Source of the DNA: Mycolicibacterium llatzerense
GTDB lineage: Bacteria > Actinomycetota > Actinomycetes > Mycobacteriales > Mycobacteriaceae
NCBI RefSeq assembly: GCF_000878195.1
Contig: NZ_JXST01000002.1
Location: 153,848 to 217,847 of the forward strand
Length of the DNA stretch: 64,000 nucleotides
Reading direction: 5' to 3'
Shown here: one piece after another, positions 28,758 to 38,516 of the stretch
Layout of the letters: each line of letters starts with the position of its first letter
How positions within the stretch are numbered: position 1 is the first letter of the stretch
Translations under genes and position numbers: made by a program
The notes under the pieces: model-generated
The model's database searches: none
What the model saw: only the letters and a program-made list of their open reading frames with translations
Told to the model about the DNA's origin: nothing

Positions 28758-29386
28758 GGTTGGCCTGATCGTCTTCCGTTACCCGGATGCGGCGGCCCGG
28801 CCACGATACGTCGCACCAGGAGCAGATGCAGCGAACAATTGAGATGGCATCGGCACTCCCGTGGAGGCCATCGCGGAGACGTTGGCGATTCCTTTGCTGG
28901 AACGCCGTGCGGAGGTACGGGCCGTACCCCCGGCTGTCGGACGAATTACCAGTTGAAAGTCGATGTTTACCCGCGGTGAACGCCCCGTCATTCCCTCGCC
29001 TCCCCGCACATTTACGATGCTGGCATATTGGTTTTAGCACGTTCGGACGACGATCTACGGCCGAGCGCTCGAATCGATCTGGCAAACGACCACCAATCCA
29101 GGTGTTTCATACGTTCGGCGGACAAGCGGCTGTCCGGATTCGCCGGTCGTGTCCCCGCCGCGACACGTATTCACTCCGTTACCTGCGATGACCACGGCCG
29201 GATCGGGTTCGGGCGCATAATGGCGGTGATGCCCCAGCACTGCGGCGAGCAGAGCGGATCATCCGACTGATGCCACACCCCGGCATCGGCCGGCGACCCC
29301 CATCACCCGGGGGTTGCCCTGGTCGCCACCGCGCTGAGCTTCTCGCGGACTGGCGGCCGAACATGCCGTCACCGAAAGGAGGCGGT
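28758..29386. other. 629-base divergent intergenic region, kinase to bkdA
   Basis: No convincing gene is seen; short open frames here lack ribosome sites or family-like sequence. It holds a perfect inverted repeat at 28914-28928 (GGTACGG, one base, CCGTACC), an AT-rich patch at about 29011-29040, a CATAAT -10-like hexamer at 29216-29221 on the plus strand, and a hairpin at 29296-29314 (ACCCCC/GGGGGT) in what would be the bkdA leader. The bkdA ribosome site AAAGGAGGCGGT lies at its right end. The region must carry the promoters for both the two-component system and bkdABC. Confidence 0.5.
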
Positions 29387-30484
29387 ATGGCTGATGTGTC
29401 GGTCCCTGGCCTGGACAACCGGGTGGACCTTGAACCCGTGCAACTCATCGCGCCCGACGGCGCACCCACCTCCGACGCGCGGTACCGCCGCGACCTGCCG
29501 CCCGAAACGCTGGGCTGGCTCTACGAGGAGATGGTCGTCACCCGCGACCTGGACGGCGAATTCGTCAATCTGCAACGTCAGGGCGAGCTCGCACTGTTCG
29601 CCTCGTGCCGCGGCCAGGAAGCCGCGCAGGTCGGCGCGGCGGCCTGCCTGCGCAAGACCGACTGGCTGTTCCCGCAGTACCGAGAACTCGGCGCCCTGCT
29701 GGTCCGCGGCATCACGGCCGCCCAGATCAGCGCCGTGTGGCGGGGCCGCTGGCATGGCGGCCTGGGGTTCACCGAAAAGCACTGTGCGCCAATATCGATA
29801 GATATCGGCACGCATGGCCTGCACGCGGTCGGCGCGGCGATGGCCGCGCAACGGCTCGGGGAGGACTCGGTGACCGTGGCGTTCGTCGGCGACGGCGGCA
29901 CCTCCGAAGGCGATATGCACGAGGCGCTCAACATCGCGGCCGTCACCTCGGCGCCGTGTGTGTTCTTCGTGCAGAACAACCAGTGGGCCATCTCGGTGCC
30001 GGTGCGTCACCAGCAGGCGGGACCGTCGATCGCGCACCGCGCCATCGGCTACGGCATGCCCGGAATCCGGGTCGACGGCAACGACGTGCTGGCCTGCTAC
30101 GCGGTGGTGTCGGAGGCGGCGCAGCGCGCCCGTGACGGTGGTGGTCCGACGCTCATCGAGGCCGTCACCTACCGGATGGGGCCGCACACCACCTCCGATG
30201 ACCCGACCCGCTACCGCGACCCGGACGAGCTGAAGCACTGGGAGGCACGCGATCCCATCGCGCGCTACCGGGCCTACCTGGAAACCGTCGGGGTGTGGAC
30301 CCCACGACTGCAGGAGCACGTGGAGAACCGCTCGCGCCGACTGCGCGCTGATCTGCGTGAGTCCGTCCTGTCCGCACCGGACTTCGACGTCGCGGACATG
30401 TTCGACAACGTCTACGCCGACATCACACCCGAACTGGCCCGGCAGCGTGACGCGCTGTTGGCCGAACTGGATTGGGAGGGTTGA
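29387..30484 (+). CDS. bkdA: Branched-chain keto-acid dehydrogenase E1 alpha subunit
   Basis: A 365-residue thiamine-diphosphate enzyme subunit that decarboxylates the keto acids of Leu, Ile and Val. The TPP motif runs from VGDGGTSEGDMHEAL to FVQNNQWAIS (GDG...NN), and YRMGPHTTSDDPTRYR is the phosphorylation-loop region typical of this family. ATG 29387 has a near-perfect AAAGGAGG site seven bases upstream. It corresponds to Rv2497c, first gene of the BkdABC complex whose E3 (Lpd) is encoded elsewhere. bkdB starts two bases after the stop. Confidence 0.95.
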   Translation: MADVSVPGLDNRVDLEPVQLIAPDGAPTSDARYRRDLPPETLGWLYEEMVVTRDLDGEFVNLQRQGELALFASCRGQEAAQVGAAACLRKTDWLFPQYRELGALLVRGITAAQISAVWRGRWHGGLGFTEKHCAPISIDIGTHGLHAVGAAMAAQRLGEDSVTVAFVGDGGTSEGDMHEALNIAAVTSAPCVFFVQNNQWAISVPVRHQQAGPSIAHRAIGYGMPGIRVDGNDVLACYAVVSEAAQRARDGGGPTLIEAVTYRMGPHTTSDDPTRYRDPDELKHWEARDPIARYRAYLETVGVWTPRLQEHVENRSRRLRADLRESVLSAPDFDVADMFDNVYADITPELARQRDALLAELDWEG

Positions 30485-30485
30485 C

Positions 30486-31538
30486 ATGACGCAGATCATC
30501 GAGCGACCGGCGTGGCCCGGTGACGCGGAGCCCGACGAGCCGAGGCCGCCAACCGGATCGCCCACGGCGACCACGGTTTCCATGGTGCAGGCCATCAACC
30601 GCGCCCTGCACGACGCGATGGCCGCCGACGACCGGGTGCTGGTCTTCGGCGAGGACGTCGCCCAGCTGGGCGGGGTGTTTCGGGTCACCGATGGCCTGCA
30701 CGAAACCTTCGGGGAAGCACGGTGTTTCGATACCCCGCTGGCGGAGTCGGCGATCGTGGGGATCGCCATCGGCATGGCGATCCGCGGCATGGTGCCGGTA
30801 CCCGAAATCCAGTTCGACGGATTCGCCGCCCCGGCGTTCGATCAGATCGTCAGCCATCTCGCGAAGTACCGGATGCGCACCCATGGCGATGTCGACATGC
30901 AGGTGACCATCCGCATCCCGTCGTTCGGCGGTATCGGTGCGGTGGAACATCATTCGGAATCCACCGAGTCGTACTGGCTGCACACCGCCGGACTCAAGGT
31001 CGTGATCCCGTCGACGCCGTCGGACACGTATTGGCTGTTACGCGAGGCCATCTCGTCTCGTGACCCGGTGATCTTCCTGGAGCCCAAACGCCGGTACTGG
31101 ACCAAGGGGGAGTTGGACACCAGCGTGCCGGCGCCACCCATCGGGCGGGCCGCGGTGCGGCGCGCCGGGCGGGACGTCACCGTCATCACCTACGGCTCAC
31201 TCGTCGACACTGCGCTGGCTGCAGCCGATCTGGCTGACGGCCATGACCTGGAGGTCATCGACCTGCGGTCGCTGAACCCACTCGACTTCGACACCATCGC
31301 GGCCTCGATCCGCAAAACCGGGCGCGCGGTGATCATGCACGAAGGGCCGCGCACCCTGGGGTTCGGTGCCGAACTGGCCGCCCGGATCTCCGAGGAGCTC
31401 TTCTACGACCTGGAGGCACCCGTGTTGCGCGCCACCGGCTTTGACACTCCCTACCCGCCGGCCCGGCTGGAGAAACTGTGGCTGCCCGGCGTGGACCGGC
31501 TGCTGGACTGCGTACACCAGGCGATGAGCCAGCCATGA
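30486..31538 (+). CDS. bkdB: Branched-chain keto-acid dehydrogenase E1 beta subunit
   Basis: A 350-residue transketolase-like beta subunit that completes the E1 active site with BkdA. Typical segments: [40 protein letters not shown] (TPP-activating glutamate) and [20 protein letters not shown]. The C-terminal domain has [13 protein letters not shown] and [12 protein letters not shown]. The N terminus has a Pro-rich extension of about 30 residues not needed for the fold. It overlaps bkdC by four bases (ATGA). Corresponds to Rv2496c. Confidence 0.95.
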   Translation: MTQIIERPAWPGDAEPDEPRPPTGSPTATTVSMVQAINRALHDAMAADDRVLVFGEDVAQLGGVFRVTDGLHETFGEARCFDTPLAESAIVGIAIGMAIRGMVPVPEIQFDGFAAPAFDQIVSHLAKYRMRTHGDVDMQVTIRIPSFGGIGAVEHHSESTESYWLHTAGLKVVIPSTPSDTYWLLREAISSRDPVIFLEPKRRYWTKGELDTSVPAPPIGRAAVRRAGRDVTVITYGSLVDTALAAADLADGHDLEVIDLRSLNPLDFDTIAASIRKTGRAVIMHEGPRTLGFGAELAARISEELFYDLEAPVLRATGFDTPYPPARLEKLWLPGVDRLLDCVHQAMSQP

Positions 31539-32734
31539 CGGCGACACGCGACTTCCTGGTACCCGACCTCGGTGAAGGCTTGGAGGACGCCACCATCACC
31601 TCCTGGGCAGTGGCAGTGGGGGACACCGTCGAGCTCAACCAGGTCCTGTGCACCGTGGAGACCAACAAGGCGGCCGTGGAGATACCCAGCCCGTACGCCG
31701 GTGTGGTGACCGAACTCGGTGGGGCAGAAGGGCAGACGCTCGCCGTGGGCGCTGTGCTGGTCCGCATCGCCACCGATGCGCCGGCGGTGGCGGAACCTGC
31801 ACCCGAGCCACAGGCTGAGCCCACAGCCGAGCCGAAAGCCAAAGCACCCGAACGCAAACCCGTGCTGGTCGGCTACGGCGCGGACGCTGAACTCGATACC
31901 ACCCGGCGCCGTCCCCGGGCCAAACCGCGGGTGCGCAAGCTGGCTGCAGAACTACATGTGGACTTGGCCGGGGTGGCGCCGTCCGGACCGGACGGCATCG
32001 TCACGCGTCAGGACGTGCTCGCCTCGGCGCACCAGACCGTCGACGCCGACCTGGTTCCCGTGACCGGCGTACACGCCGAGATGGCACGCCGGATGTCGGT
32101 GTCACGCAAGGAGATACCGGACGCGCATGCCTCGGTGCAGGTGGACTGTTTTGAATTGCTCCGGGTGCGCGACACCTTGGCCGTCGCCGACGGCACCGTC
32201 ACGCCGTTCGTGTTGACGCTGCGACTGCTCGCCATCGCGCTGCGGCACCACCGCGAGTTCAACGCCACCTGGGTGCCGGCCGAACACGGTGCGGGCGTGC
32301 ATCTTCACGAATCGGTGCACCTGGGTATCGGCGTCGCGACCTCGCGTGGATTGCTGGTGCCGGTGGTACGGGACGCAGAGCGCCTGTCCACCCGGGAGCT
32401 GGCCTGGGCGGTGGACGGGCTGATCCGCGCCGCCCGCGAGGGCACGCTGAAACCCGCCCAGTTGCACGGCTCGACGTTCACCGTGTCGAACTTCGGGGCG
32501 CTCGGTCTGGATGAAGGGGTACCCGTCATCAACTATCCGGAGGCGGCGATCCTCGGGATGGGGACGCTCAAGCCCCGTGCCGTGGTGCGCGACGGCGAGG
32601 TGGTGGCACGGCCGACCATGACGCTCACCTGTGCCTTCGACCACCGGATCGCCGACGGAGCCGGGGCAGCCGCGTTCCTCGGTGAATTACGGGCCCTCAT
32701 CGAGACGCCCGAACTGGCGCTGCTCGACGGATAG
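31535..32734 (+). CDS. bkdC: Branched-chain keto-acid dehydrogenase E2 (dihydrolipoyl acyltransferase)
   Basis: The 399-residue E2 core of the complex. There is one lipoyl domain (residues 1-80) with lipoylated Lys45 in VETNKAAVE, then a flexible Pro/Glu-rich linker (90-110). The peripheral subunit-binding domain follows (about 130-165, [20 protein letters not shown]), and then the acyltransferase domain with the catalytic H-x-x-x-D-G in [15 protein letters not shown]. It corresponds to Rv2495c. It transfers isobutyryl, isovaleryl or 2-methylbutyryl groups to CoA, feeding FadE19 and the upstream acc operon. Its stop is directly adjacent to the convergent echA14 stop. Confidence 0.95.
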   Translation: MTATRDFLVPDLGEGLEDATITSWAVAVGDTVELNQVLCTVETNKAAVEIPSPYAGVVTELGGAEGQTLAVGAVLVRIATDAPAVAEPAPEPQAEPTAEPKAKAPERKPVLVGYGADAELDTTRRRPRAKPRVRKLAAELHVDLAGVAPSGPDGIVTRQDVLASAHQTVDADLVPVTGVHAEMARRMSVSRKEIPDAHASVQVDCFELLRVRDTLAVADGTVTPFVLTLRLLAIALRHHREFNATWVPAEHGAGVHLHESVHLGIGVATSRGLLVPVVRDAERLSTRELAWAVDGLIRAAREGTLKPAQLHGSTFTVSNFGALGLDEGVPVINYPEAAILGMGTLKPRAVVRDGEVVARPTMTLTCAFDHRIADGAGAAAFLGELRALIETPELALLDG

Positions 32735-33490
32735 TCAGCGTTGCTTGGCAGCGGCCAATCGCGCAGCGAACTCCGGTGATTCGATCGATGCCGCCTGCGG
32801 GGCGATCTCGATGTCGACCGCCTTGGCGTGCTGCTCGTTGTCCAGGACACCGGGATGGTCCGTCGCGCGCATCGACGCCTTGGTGGCCAGCACCACCTCG
32901 CGGGGTGCCGATGCCGGACCGGCGGCCAGCGCCAGAGCCGCGGCGACGGGGTCGTCGGCGACCTCCAGCGCCAAGCCGTGCCGCACGGCGGCGTCAGCGT
33001 CGAACCTCATGCCGAACAACAGCGCCGCCCGTGCCGCCTGCGGGCCGATGGCGCGCTGCAGCATCCAGGTCGCGCCGCCACCCGGATGAATCCCGAGCTT
33101 CTGGAACCGTGGGTCGAAGACCGCGCCGGGCCCGGCGATCCGGACGTCGGCGGCGAGCGCAAGGTTCAGCCCCGCCCCGACGGCCGGGCCGTTCACCGCG
33201 GCGATCGTCGGCAGCGTGCAGTCGGCCACCGCGAGGAAGCCGTCGTAGATCACCCGCAGACCGTTCACCGTGGCGGCACCGAGCGCGGTCAGATCGGCGC
33301 CGGCACAGAACGCCTTGCCTGCGCCCGTCACGACCACGGCGTGCACGCCATGATCGGCCTCAGCGGCGTTGATCGCGGCCCGCAGGCCGGCAGACATTTC
33401 CGCGGTCACCGCGTTGCGGCGGTCGGGATCGTTGACGGTGATGAGCGCGACGCGGTCGATGACCTGCGTCAGTACGAGATCGGACACCAC
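32735..33490 (-). CDS. echA14: Enoyl-CoA hydratase/isomerase family protein (EchA14-like)
   Basis: A 251-residue crotonase-fold protein closely resembling M. tuberculosis EchA14 as remembered. The oxyanion-hole segments [12 protein letters not shown] and [20 protein letters not shown] are intact. The two glutamates used by true enoyl-CoA hydratases are not seen: [15 protein letters not shown] stands where PE-x-x-x-G is normal, and RAALLFG where the second Glu should be. It probably binds acyl-CoA and does a different crotonase reaction. It starts with tandem GTG codons (33490 or 33487). It is convergent with bkdC. In M. tuberculosis the gene is a few loci away, so local order differs. Confidence 0.88.
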   Translation of the reverse strand: MVSDLVLTQVIDRVALITVNDPDRRNAVTAEMSAGLRAAINAAEADHGVHAVVVTGAGKAFCAGADLTALGAATVNGLRVIYDGFLAVADCTLPTIAAVNGPAVGAGLNLALAADVRIAGPGAVFDPRFQKLGIHPGGGATWMLQRAIGPQAARAALLFGMRFDADAAVRHGLALEVADDPVAAALALAAGPASAPREVVLATKASMRATDHPGVLDNEQHAKAVDIEIAPQAASIESPEFAARLAAAKQR

Positions 33491-33512
33491 CCCAGCCTAT
33501 GGCCTGTGTTTC

Positions 33513-33526
33513 GACTCACGTGAGTC
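33513..33526. promoter_or_regulatory. Perfect 14-base palindrome upstream of the MspA-type porin
   Basis: GACTCACGTGAGTC is a perfect inverted repeat without a spacer, placed between the echA14 start (33490) and the porin start (33606). Its size and place fit a dimeric regulator operator for the porin, the hydratase or both. Confidence 0.5.
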
Positions 33527-33605
33527 AAAACCTTTACCCGAGGTCATTTCTGCGAAACAACTGTGTGATTGCTTTGCTGTTCGTGTTGAGAGGCGTTCGG
33601 AGTTC

Positions 33606-34271
33606 ATGTTGAAGCGTTTTGCTGTGGTTGCTGCTGTGAGCATGTTGCTCCCGTTGGGGGCAGCGACCACCGCGTTCGCCGACCCCGCGCCCGCCGGTGA
33701 CGACGGCCCGCCGCCGGACACCGGCATCGTGGCCTCGGACGAACCGGCGACGGTCACAACGCCCGACGGCTGGACGCTCACGGTGGTGGCCAAGAACGAG
33801 ACCGAGCTGCCCGTCGCACCTCTCACGACAGCGGTCAGCTCCCGCGAATACCTGGTGGGCGGCACGTTCACCGGAACAGTGACCGGCAAGGGCAAGACCA
33901 CCCTCGCCGGCGGCACGCTGGAGGCGGGCTACCAGATCGGCTGCGGCATCGAGCTGGGCCAGGTCCGTCTGGTCGGCTCCATCGGTATCGCTACCTCCGG
34001 GTCGACGCTGGCCGGATTGCTCCCCACGGGCGTGAGTGTCCCGATGTCGGGCACCGTGGAAATCCACCCGAAGCCCGGCACGGTCACCCAGGTACCCGTC
34101 GACAAGAAGTCCTTCAAGGCCGCGCCCGTGCGCATCACGCTCAAGGACACGCACGTCAAGGTCGACGGCTGCGTCGGCCAGTCCTTCCTGCGGTCCTACG
34201 CGGTGCTGACCAGCTCGACCACCGACACCGACGACATCGTCGCCTACTACGGCATCACCAAGTCCGTCTGA
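33606..34271 (+). CDS. MspA-family outer membrane porin
   Basis: A 221-residue precursor with a clear Sec signal peptide (MLKRFAVVAA onward, cleavage after AFA at residue 25) and an acidic Pro-rich mature start. The body (SREYLVGGTFTGTVTG, then LAGGTLEAGYQIGCGIELGQ) matches the MspA rim and barrel fold, so it should form an octameric pore in the mycolic-acid outer membrane for hydrophilic solutes. Two cysteines (GCGIE and DGCVG) are present. The end SYAVLTSSTTDTDDIVAYYG is a typical last strand pair. MspA porins are largely confined to fast growers. The ATG at 33606 is followed directly by a good signal peptide; the frame is open upstream without one. Confidence 0.9.
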   Translation: MLKRFAVVAAVSMLLPLGAATTAFADPAPAGDDGPPPDTGIVASDEPATVTTPDGWTLTVVAKNETELPVAPLTTAVSSREYLVGGTFTGTVTGKGKTTLAGGTLEAGYQIGCGIELGQVRLVGSIGIATSGSTLAGLLPTGVSVPMSGTVEIHPKPGTVTQVPVDKKSFKAAPVRITLKDTHVKVDGCVGQSFLRSYAVLTSSTTDTDDIVAYYGITKSV

Positions 34272-34346
34272 CCCGAACCTCACGCCGTTTCGGCGCGCAG
34301 AGCACCCCCGACCGGGCACAATGCCCGGGTCCGTAGAAGGGGGAGC

Positions 34347-35291
34347 ATGAGCGACGACGCCGAATCGCCGGCAATGCGGCAACGCGTCGAAGACCGGTAC
34401 CGGCAGCTGGCCGAGATGCGCCAGCTGCGGCCCATCGTCGCCGTCGTCAACCGCTTCAACGAGATCGACGGCGGCACCCTGGGCACGGTGGTGTCGGTGC
34501 AGCTGTTCACCACGGTGATCCCGTTGGCGATCATCGGCTTCAGCTATCTCACCGGGTTCGCCGACAGCGCCAGTCCCGGCGTCGTAGTGAGCCGGCAGCT
34601 CGGCCTGGTGTCGCCGCTGACCGACCACGTACGGGCCGCCTTCGGCCGCGCGTCGGGCCTACGGTCCAACTGGACGTTCTTCGGCGTCGCGAGCTTCCTG
34701 GTCTGGGGCATCCCGATGTCGATGACCATCGCCGGAATCTTTGCCAAGGCGTGGCGCCGCGAGCCCTTCGGCTGGGGCGGCAAGCTGTGGCGCGGAGTGA
34801 CGTGGTTCGTGTTGTACCTGACCATGATCGGAGTGCGGGAACGCATCGCCTTCGGCGCCGAGCACCACGGCTGGAGCCAGGTTCTGCTCTTCGCGGTGTC
34901 ACTGATCCCGGTCTGGATTTTCTGGACCATCACGCCCGCGCTACTGGTGCGCGGTGGCGGCCGGGGCCGGGCCGCCCTGCTACTCGCGGGTTTCGCGGGT
35001 GTGGTCATCGAGGGCACCATCCTGCCGCTGGCTGCTCGGATGATCTTCCCGCCGCTGCTGCGCGGGTGGGACGACTTCGGGCCCATCGGCGTGGCGATGG
35101 CGCTGCTCACGTGGTGCGGGATCAGTGGCGCCGGCTGGGTGATCACGGCGTGCGTCGGCGCGGTGCTGTGGGAGCGGACGGCGCCGTCGCAGACGGTCAT
35201 CGAGGCTGAGTCGGACGATGCCGGGCAGCCTGATACAAGATCAGACACAAAGCGCCCCCGGCAGGAATCGAACCTGCGACCTAGAGATTAG
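34347..35291 (+). CDS. YihY/RNase BN-like integral membrane protein
   Basis: A 314-residue polytopic membrane protein of the YihY/virulence-factor-BrkB family, long misnamed ribonuclease BN; its function is unknown. About six hydrophobic segments run from residue 45 to 285. The N terminus (RQRVEDRYRQLAEMRQLRPI) is charged. ATG 34347 has GGGGGAG five bases upstream. The last 13 or so codons, ending RQESNLRPRD, run into the tRNA-Arg gene on the opposite strand, and the stop at 35289-35291 lies inside that tRNA. The frame has no earlier stop, so the overlap seems real unless the sequence has an error near 35230. Confidence 0.85.
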   Translation: MSDDAESPAMRQRVEDRYRQLAEMRQLRPIVAVVNRFNEIDGGTLGTVVSVQLFTTVIPLAIIGFSYLTGFADSASPGVVVSRQLGLVSPLTDHVRAAFGRASGLRSNWTFFGVASFLVWGIPMSMTIAGIFAKAWRREPFGWGGKLWRGVTWFVLYLTMIGVRERIAFGAEHHGWSQVLLFAVSLIPVWIFWTITPALLVRGGGRGRAALLLAGFAGVVIEGTILPLAARMIFPPLLRGWDDFGPIGVAMALLTWCGISGAGWVITACVGAVLWERTAPSQTVIEAESDDAGQPDTRSDTKRPRQESNLRPRD

Positions 35292-35326
35292 AAGGCTCTT
35301 GCTCTATCCAACTGAGCTACGGGGGC
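35253..35326 (-). tRNA. tRNA-Arg (TCT anticodon)
   Basis: On the minus strand: acceptor GCCCCCG/CGGGGGC with discriminator G, D-arm GCTCAGTTGGATAGAGC, anticodon loop CTTCTAA with anticodon TCT, and T-arm GCAGGTTCGATTCCTGC. The anticodon stem is AGAGC/TCTCT, leaving a C-T mismatch at the pair next to the loop (31-39). CCA is not encoded. Its 3' half overlaps the end of the YihY-like gene on the other strand by 39 bases. Confidence 0.95.
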
Positions 35327-35457
35327 AATGCGCTGGAAGTCTATCTCGGCGGCTCCTCGCGGTGGTCACCGCAACAGCGGTATTGCGCCGCGCCGTTCCC
35401 GGCAGCGGACTAGCGTTAGGGGCCAGCGCTGGGCAACGACGGAGGAGAGCGACAGCC

Positions 35458-36939
35458 ATGAGCGACGTGCCGGACTTTGACACGGCCGGGTTGCCCGAAG
35501 AGTTGAGTGCAGTCGATCAGTTGATGCATCGCGGGGAGGCCAATCCCCGTACCCGTTCCGGCATCATGGGCGTCGAACTGCTGGATGTCACCCCGGATTG
35601 GGAGCGATACCGGGCCGGGTTCGAGCAGGCCTCCCGCAAGGCGATCCGGCTGCGGCAGAAAGTCGTGATGCCGAGCCTGCCGACGGCCGCCGCACGCTGG
35701 GTGGTCGACCCTGATTTCAACCTCGACTACCACGTGCGCCGGGTGCGCGCGCCGGGTGCGGGCACGCTGCGCGAGGTCTTCGATTTCGCCGAGTTGGCGC
35801 TGCAGTCGCCGCTCGACATCTCCCGTCCGCTGTGGACGGCCACGTTGGTCGAAGGGCTGCCGGGCGGTGGCGCCGCCAACATCGTGCACATGAGCCACGC
35901 CGTCACCGACGGCATCGGCAGCATGGAGATGTTCGCGAACCTGTACGACCTGGAGCGCGATCCCGCGCCGCGGCCTTCGGCGCCGCTGCCGATCCCCGAA
36001 GACCTGTCGCCGAATGACCTTACGCGGCAAGGCATCAACGCGTTGCCCAAAGGCATTGCCAACAACGTGCTCGACGCCACTCGCGGTGCGGCCGGTCTGC
36101 TCGGGCGCATGATGCGCGACCCGGCCGACGCGGTCGGCGGGGTGGTCGACTACGTCCGGTCGAGTCGCCGGGTGATGACGCCCGCGGCGCCGCAGTCGCC
36201 GGTGCTGCGCCGGCGTGGTCTGGCGTCGCGCAGTGAGGCGATCGACATCAAGTTCAGCGATCTGCACAAGGCGTCCAAGGCGGCCGAGGGTTCCATCAAC
36301 GACGCCTACCTCGCCGCCCTGTGCGGTGCGCTGCGCCGCTATCACGATGCCAAGGGCATCCCGGTGGCATCGCTGCCGATGGCGGTGCCGGTGAATGTGC
36401 GTTCCGACTCGGATCCCGCCGGTGGCAACAGATTTGCGGGCGTGAACATCGCCGCGCCCATCGGCGTCGTGGACCCACGCAAACGCATCCAGAAGGTGCG
36501 TGCCCAGATGACCCGCAAGCGGGAGGAACGCGCCATCGAGGTGGTGGGCGTCGTCGCGCCGCTGCTGAACCTGGTGCCGGACAATCTGCTGGAGTCCATG
36601 GCAGGCTCGGTGGTCAACTCCGATGTGCAGGCCAGCAATGTGCCCGGGCCGCCGGTCGACACCTTCATCGCCGGCGCAAAGGTGGTGCGGCACTACGGAA
36701 TCGGGCCACTGCCCGGTGTCGCGATGATGGCGGTGCTCATCTCGCGCAGCGGCTGGGTCACCATCAGTACCCGCTACGACCGGGCGTCGATCAACGATCC
36801 CGAGTTGTGGGCCCGCTGTCTGCTGGACGGATTCAACGAAGTGCTGGCTCTGGGTGGGGACGGCCGGGCCATCCCGGCGTCGTTCGAGCTGTCGGACGAC
36901 CAAGCCGATTCGGCAGTGAACGGGGGTGCCGCACAATGA
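35458..36939 (+). CDS. WS/DGAT wax ester synthase/diacylglycerol acyltransferase family protein
   Basis: A 493-residue acyltransferase of the bacterial WS/DGAT family (Rv2484c-like), which transfers acyl groups from CoA to diacylglycerol or fatty alcohols at the membrane. The active site normally reads H-H-x-x-x-D-G; here it is MSHAVTDGIGS at about residue 148, so the first His is Ser but the second, catalytic one and the Asp-Gly remain. Other family blocks: PLWTATLVEGLPGG, NDAYLAALCGALRRYHD, SNVPGPPVDTFIAGAKV. GGAGGAGA precedes ATG 35458. It overlaps plsC by four bases, so triacylglycerol or phospholipid assembly as an operon is likely. Confidence 0.93.
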   Translation: MSDVPDFDTAGLPEELSAVDQLMHRGEANPRTRSGIMGVELLDVTPDWERYRAGFEQASRKAIRLRQKVVMPSLPTAAARWVVDPDFNLDYHVRRVRAPGAGTLREVFDFAELALQSPLDISRPLWTATLVEGLPGGGAANIVHMSHAVTDGIGSMEMFANLYDLERDPAPRPSAPLPIPEDLSPNDLTRQGINALPKGIANNVLDATRGAAGLLGRMMRDPADAVGGVVDYVRSSRRVMTPAAPQSPVLRRRGLASRSEAIDIKFSDLHKASKAAEGSINDAYLAALCGALRRYHDAKGIPVASLPMAVPVNVRSDSDPAGGNRFAGVNIAAPIGVVDPRKRIQKVRAQMTRKREERAIEVVGVVAPLLNLVPDNLLESMAGSVVNSDVQASNVPGPPVDTFIAGAKVVRHYGIGPLPGVAMMAVLISRSGWVTISTRYDRASINDPELWARCLLDGFNEVLALGGDGRAIPASFELSDDQADSAVNGGAAQ

Positions 36940-38516
36940 GTTCGGACGACGAGTACTCGGCAGAGTTCCGCAACGCCCGGTTGCCGGGCTCGGTGGCGGA
37001 GATCCTGGCCAGCCCGCAGGGGCCGGAGGTCGGTGCGTTCTTCGACATGGACGGCACCCTGGTGGCCGGTTTCACCGGCGTGATCATGACGCAGGACCGG
37101 TTGCGCCGCGGCCAGATGGGCGTCGGTGAATTCATCGGCATGGTGCAGGCCGCGGTGAACCACCAGCTGGGGCGCGCCGAGTTCGAGGACCTGATCGGCC
37201 GGGGAGCGCGGATGCTGCACGGCAATTCGCTCAGCGACCTCGACGAGCTGGGCGAGCGGTTGTTCATCCAGCACATCAAGAAGCGGATCTATCCCGAGAT
37301 GCGTGAACTCGTCCGCGCCCACATGGCGCGCGGGCACACCGTCGTGCTGAGCTCGTCGGCGCTGACGGTCCAGGTGGAGCCGGTGGCGAACTTCCTCGGC
37401 ATCAAGAACGTGCTGTGCAACAAGTTCGAGACGGATGAGTACGGGCTCATCACCGGCGAGGTGGTCAGGCCGGTGCTGTGGGGACCCGGAAAGGCCAACG
37501 CTGCACAGGCTTTCTCCGCGAACAATGGTGTCGACCTGGCGAAGAGCTACTTCTACGCCGACGGTGACGAAGACGTCGCCCTGATGTACCTGGTCGGCAA
37601 CCCGCGGCCCACCAACCCGGCGGCGAAGCTGGAATCTGTTGCCGCCAAACGCGGTTGGCCGGTGCTCAAGTTCTCCAGCCGCAGTGGCAGCAGCCCCATC
37701 GCGCAACTGCGGACCTTCGCCGGCATCGCATCGCTGGCTCCGGTCGCGGCCGGTGCGCTCGGTCTCGGTCTGCTGACCGGCAATCGGCGCACGGGCGTCA
37801 ACTTCTTCACCTCGGCGTGGAGCAAGGCACTGATGACGACCCTCGGCATCGACCTGAACGTGATCGGCGCCGAGAACCTGCGGGCCCAGCGGCCTGCGGT
37901 GTTCATCTTCAACCACCGCAACCAGGCCGACCCGATGATCGCCGGCGCACTGGTCAGCGACAACTTCACCTCGGTGGGCAAGAAGGAACTCGAAAGCAAC
38001 CCGATCATGGGCACCATCGGCAAGGTGATGGACGCCGCGTTCATCGACCGCGACGACCCCGCCTCGGCCATCGAGAGCCTGCACAAGATGGAAGACCTTG
38101 CGCGTAAAGGCCTTTCGATCCTGATCGCCCCCGAGGGCACCCGCCTGGACACCACCGAGGTCGGTGAGTTCAAGAAGGGGCCGTTCCGGATGGCCATGGC
38201 CGCTGGCATCCCCGTCGTGCCGATCGTGATCCGCAACGCGGAGGTGATCGCCGCCCGCGATTCGTCGACCTTCCATGCGGGCAAGGTCGACGTCGTCGTC
38301 TTCCCGCCCATCTCGGTCGAAGACTGGACCCTCGACAATCTGTCCGACCGCATCGACGAGGTGCGTCAGCTCTACCTCGACACCCTCCGAAAATGGCCGC
38401 ACGACAAGGTGCCCGACAACGCGCTCTACCACCGGGCAGCCCCGGAACCTGCCGACACAGACGATTCACCCGACGACAGCGGCGAGGCTCCGCGCGGCGC
38501 TAAGGGCCGACGGTGA
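36936..38516 (+). CDS. plsC: Bifunctional HAD hydrolase/1-acylglycerol-3-phosphate acyltransferase
   Basis: A 526-residue fusion. Residues 30-260 form a SerB-like HAD phosphatase domain ([14 protein letters not shown] nucleophile motif, [26 protein letters not shown]). Residues 300-500 form a PlsC acyltransferase with NHRNQAD (H-x4-D) and APEGTRLD. The acyltransferase makes phosphatidic acid from lysophosphatidic acid; the HAD domain could dephosphorylate lipid phosphates, giving a one-protein route toward diacylglycerol (inference). A membrane-associated hydrophobic stretch ([16 protein letters not shown]) links them. It overlaps its neighbours by four bases on each side. Corresponds to Rv2483c. 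Confidence 0.93.
   Translation: MSSDDEYSAEFRNARLPGSVAEILASPQGPEVGAFFDMDGTLVAGFTGVIMTQDRLRRGQMGVGEFIGMVQAAVNHQLGRAEFEDLIGRGARMLHGNSLSDLDELGERLFIQHIKKRIYPEMRELVRAHMARGHTVVLSSSALTVQVEPVANFLGIKNVLCNKFETDEYGLITGEVVRPVLWGPGKANAAQAFSANNGVDLAKSYFYADGDEDVALMYLVGNPRPTNPAAKLESVAAKRGWPVLKFSSRSGSSPIAQLRTFAGIASLAPVAAGALGLGLLTGNRRTGVNFFTSAWSKALMTTLGIDLNVIGAENLRAQRPAVFIFNHRNQADPMIAGALVSDNFTSVGKKELESNPIMGTIGKVMDAAFIDRDDPASAIESLHKMEDLARKGLSILIAPEGTRLDTTEVGEFKKGPFRMAMAAGIPVVPIVIRNAEVIAARDSSTFHAGKVDVVVFPPISVEDWTLDNLSDRIDEVRQLYLDTLRKWPHDKVPDNALYHRAAPEPADTDDSPDDSGEAPRGAKGRR

Noticed and set aside
28787..29191. A 134-codon plus-strand frame in the kinase-bkdA spacer
   Set aside because: Composition and lack of a ribosome site point to chance; no protein family is recognisable.
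35218..35457. N-terminal extension of the WS/DGAT frame
   Set aside because: It reads through the tRNA-Arg gene antisense; ATG 35458 has a good ribosome site and the family start.
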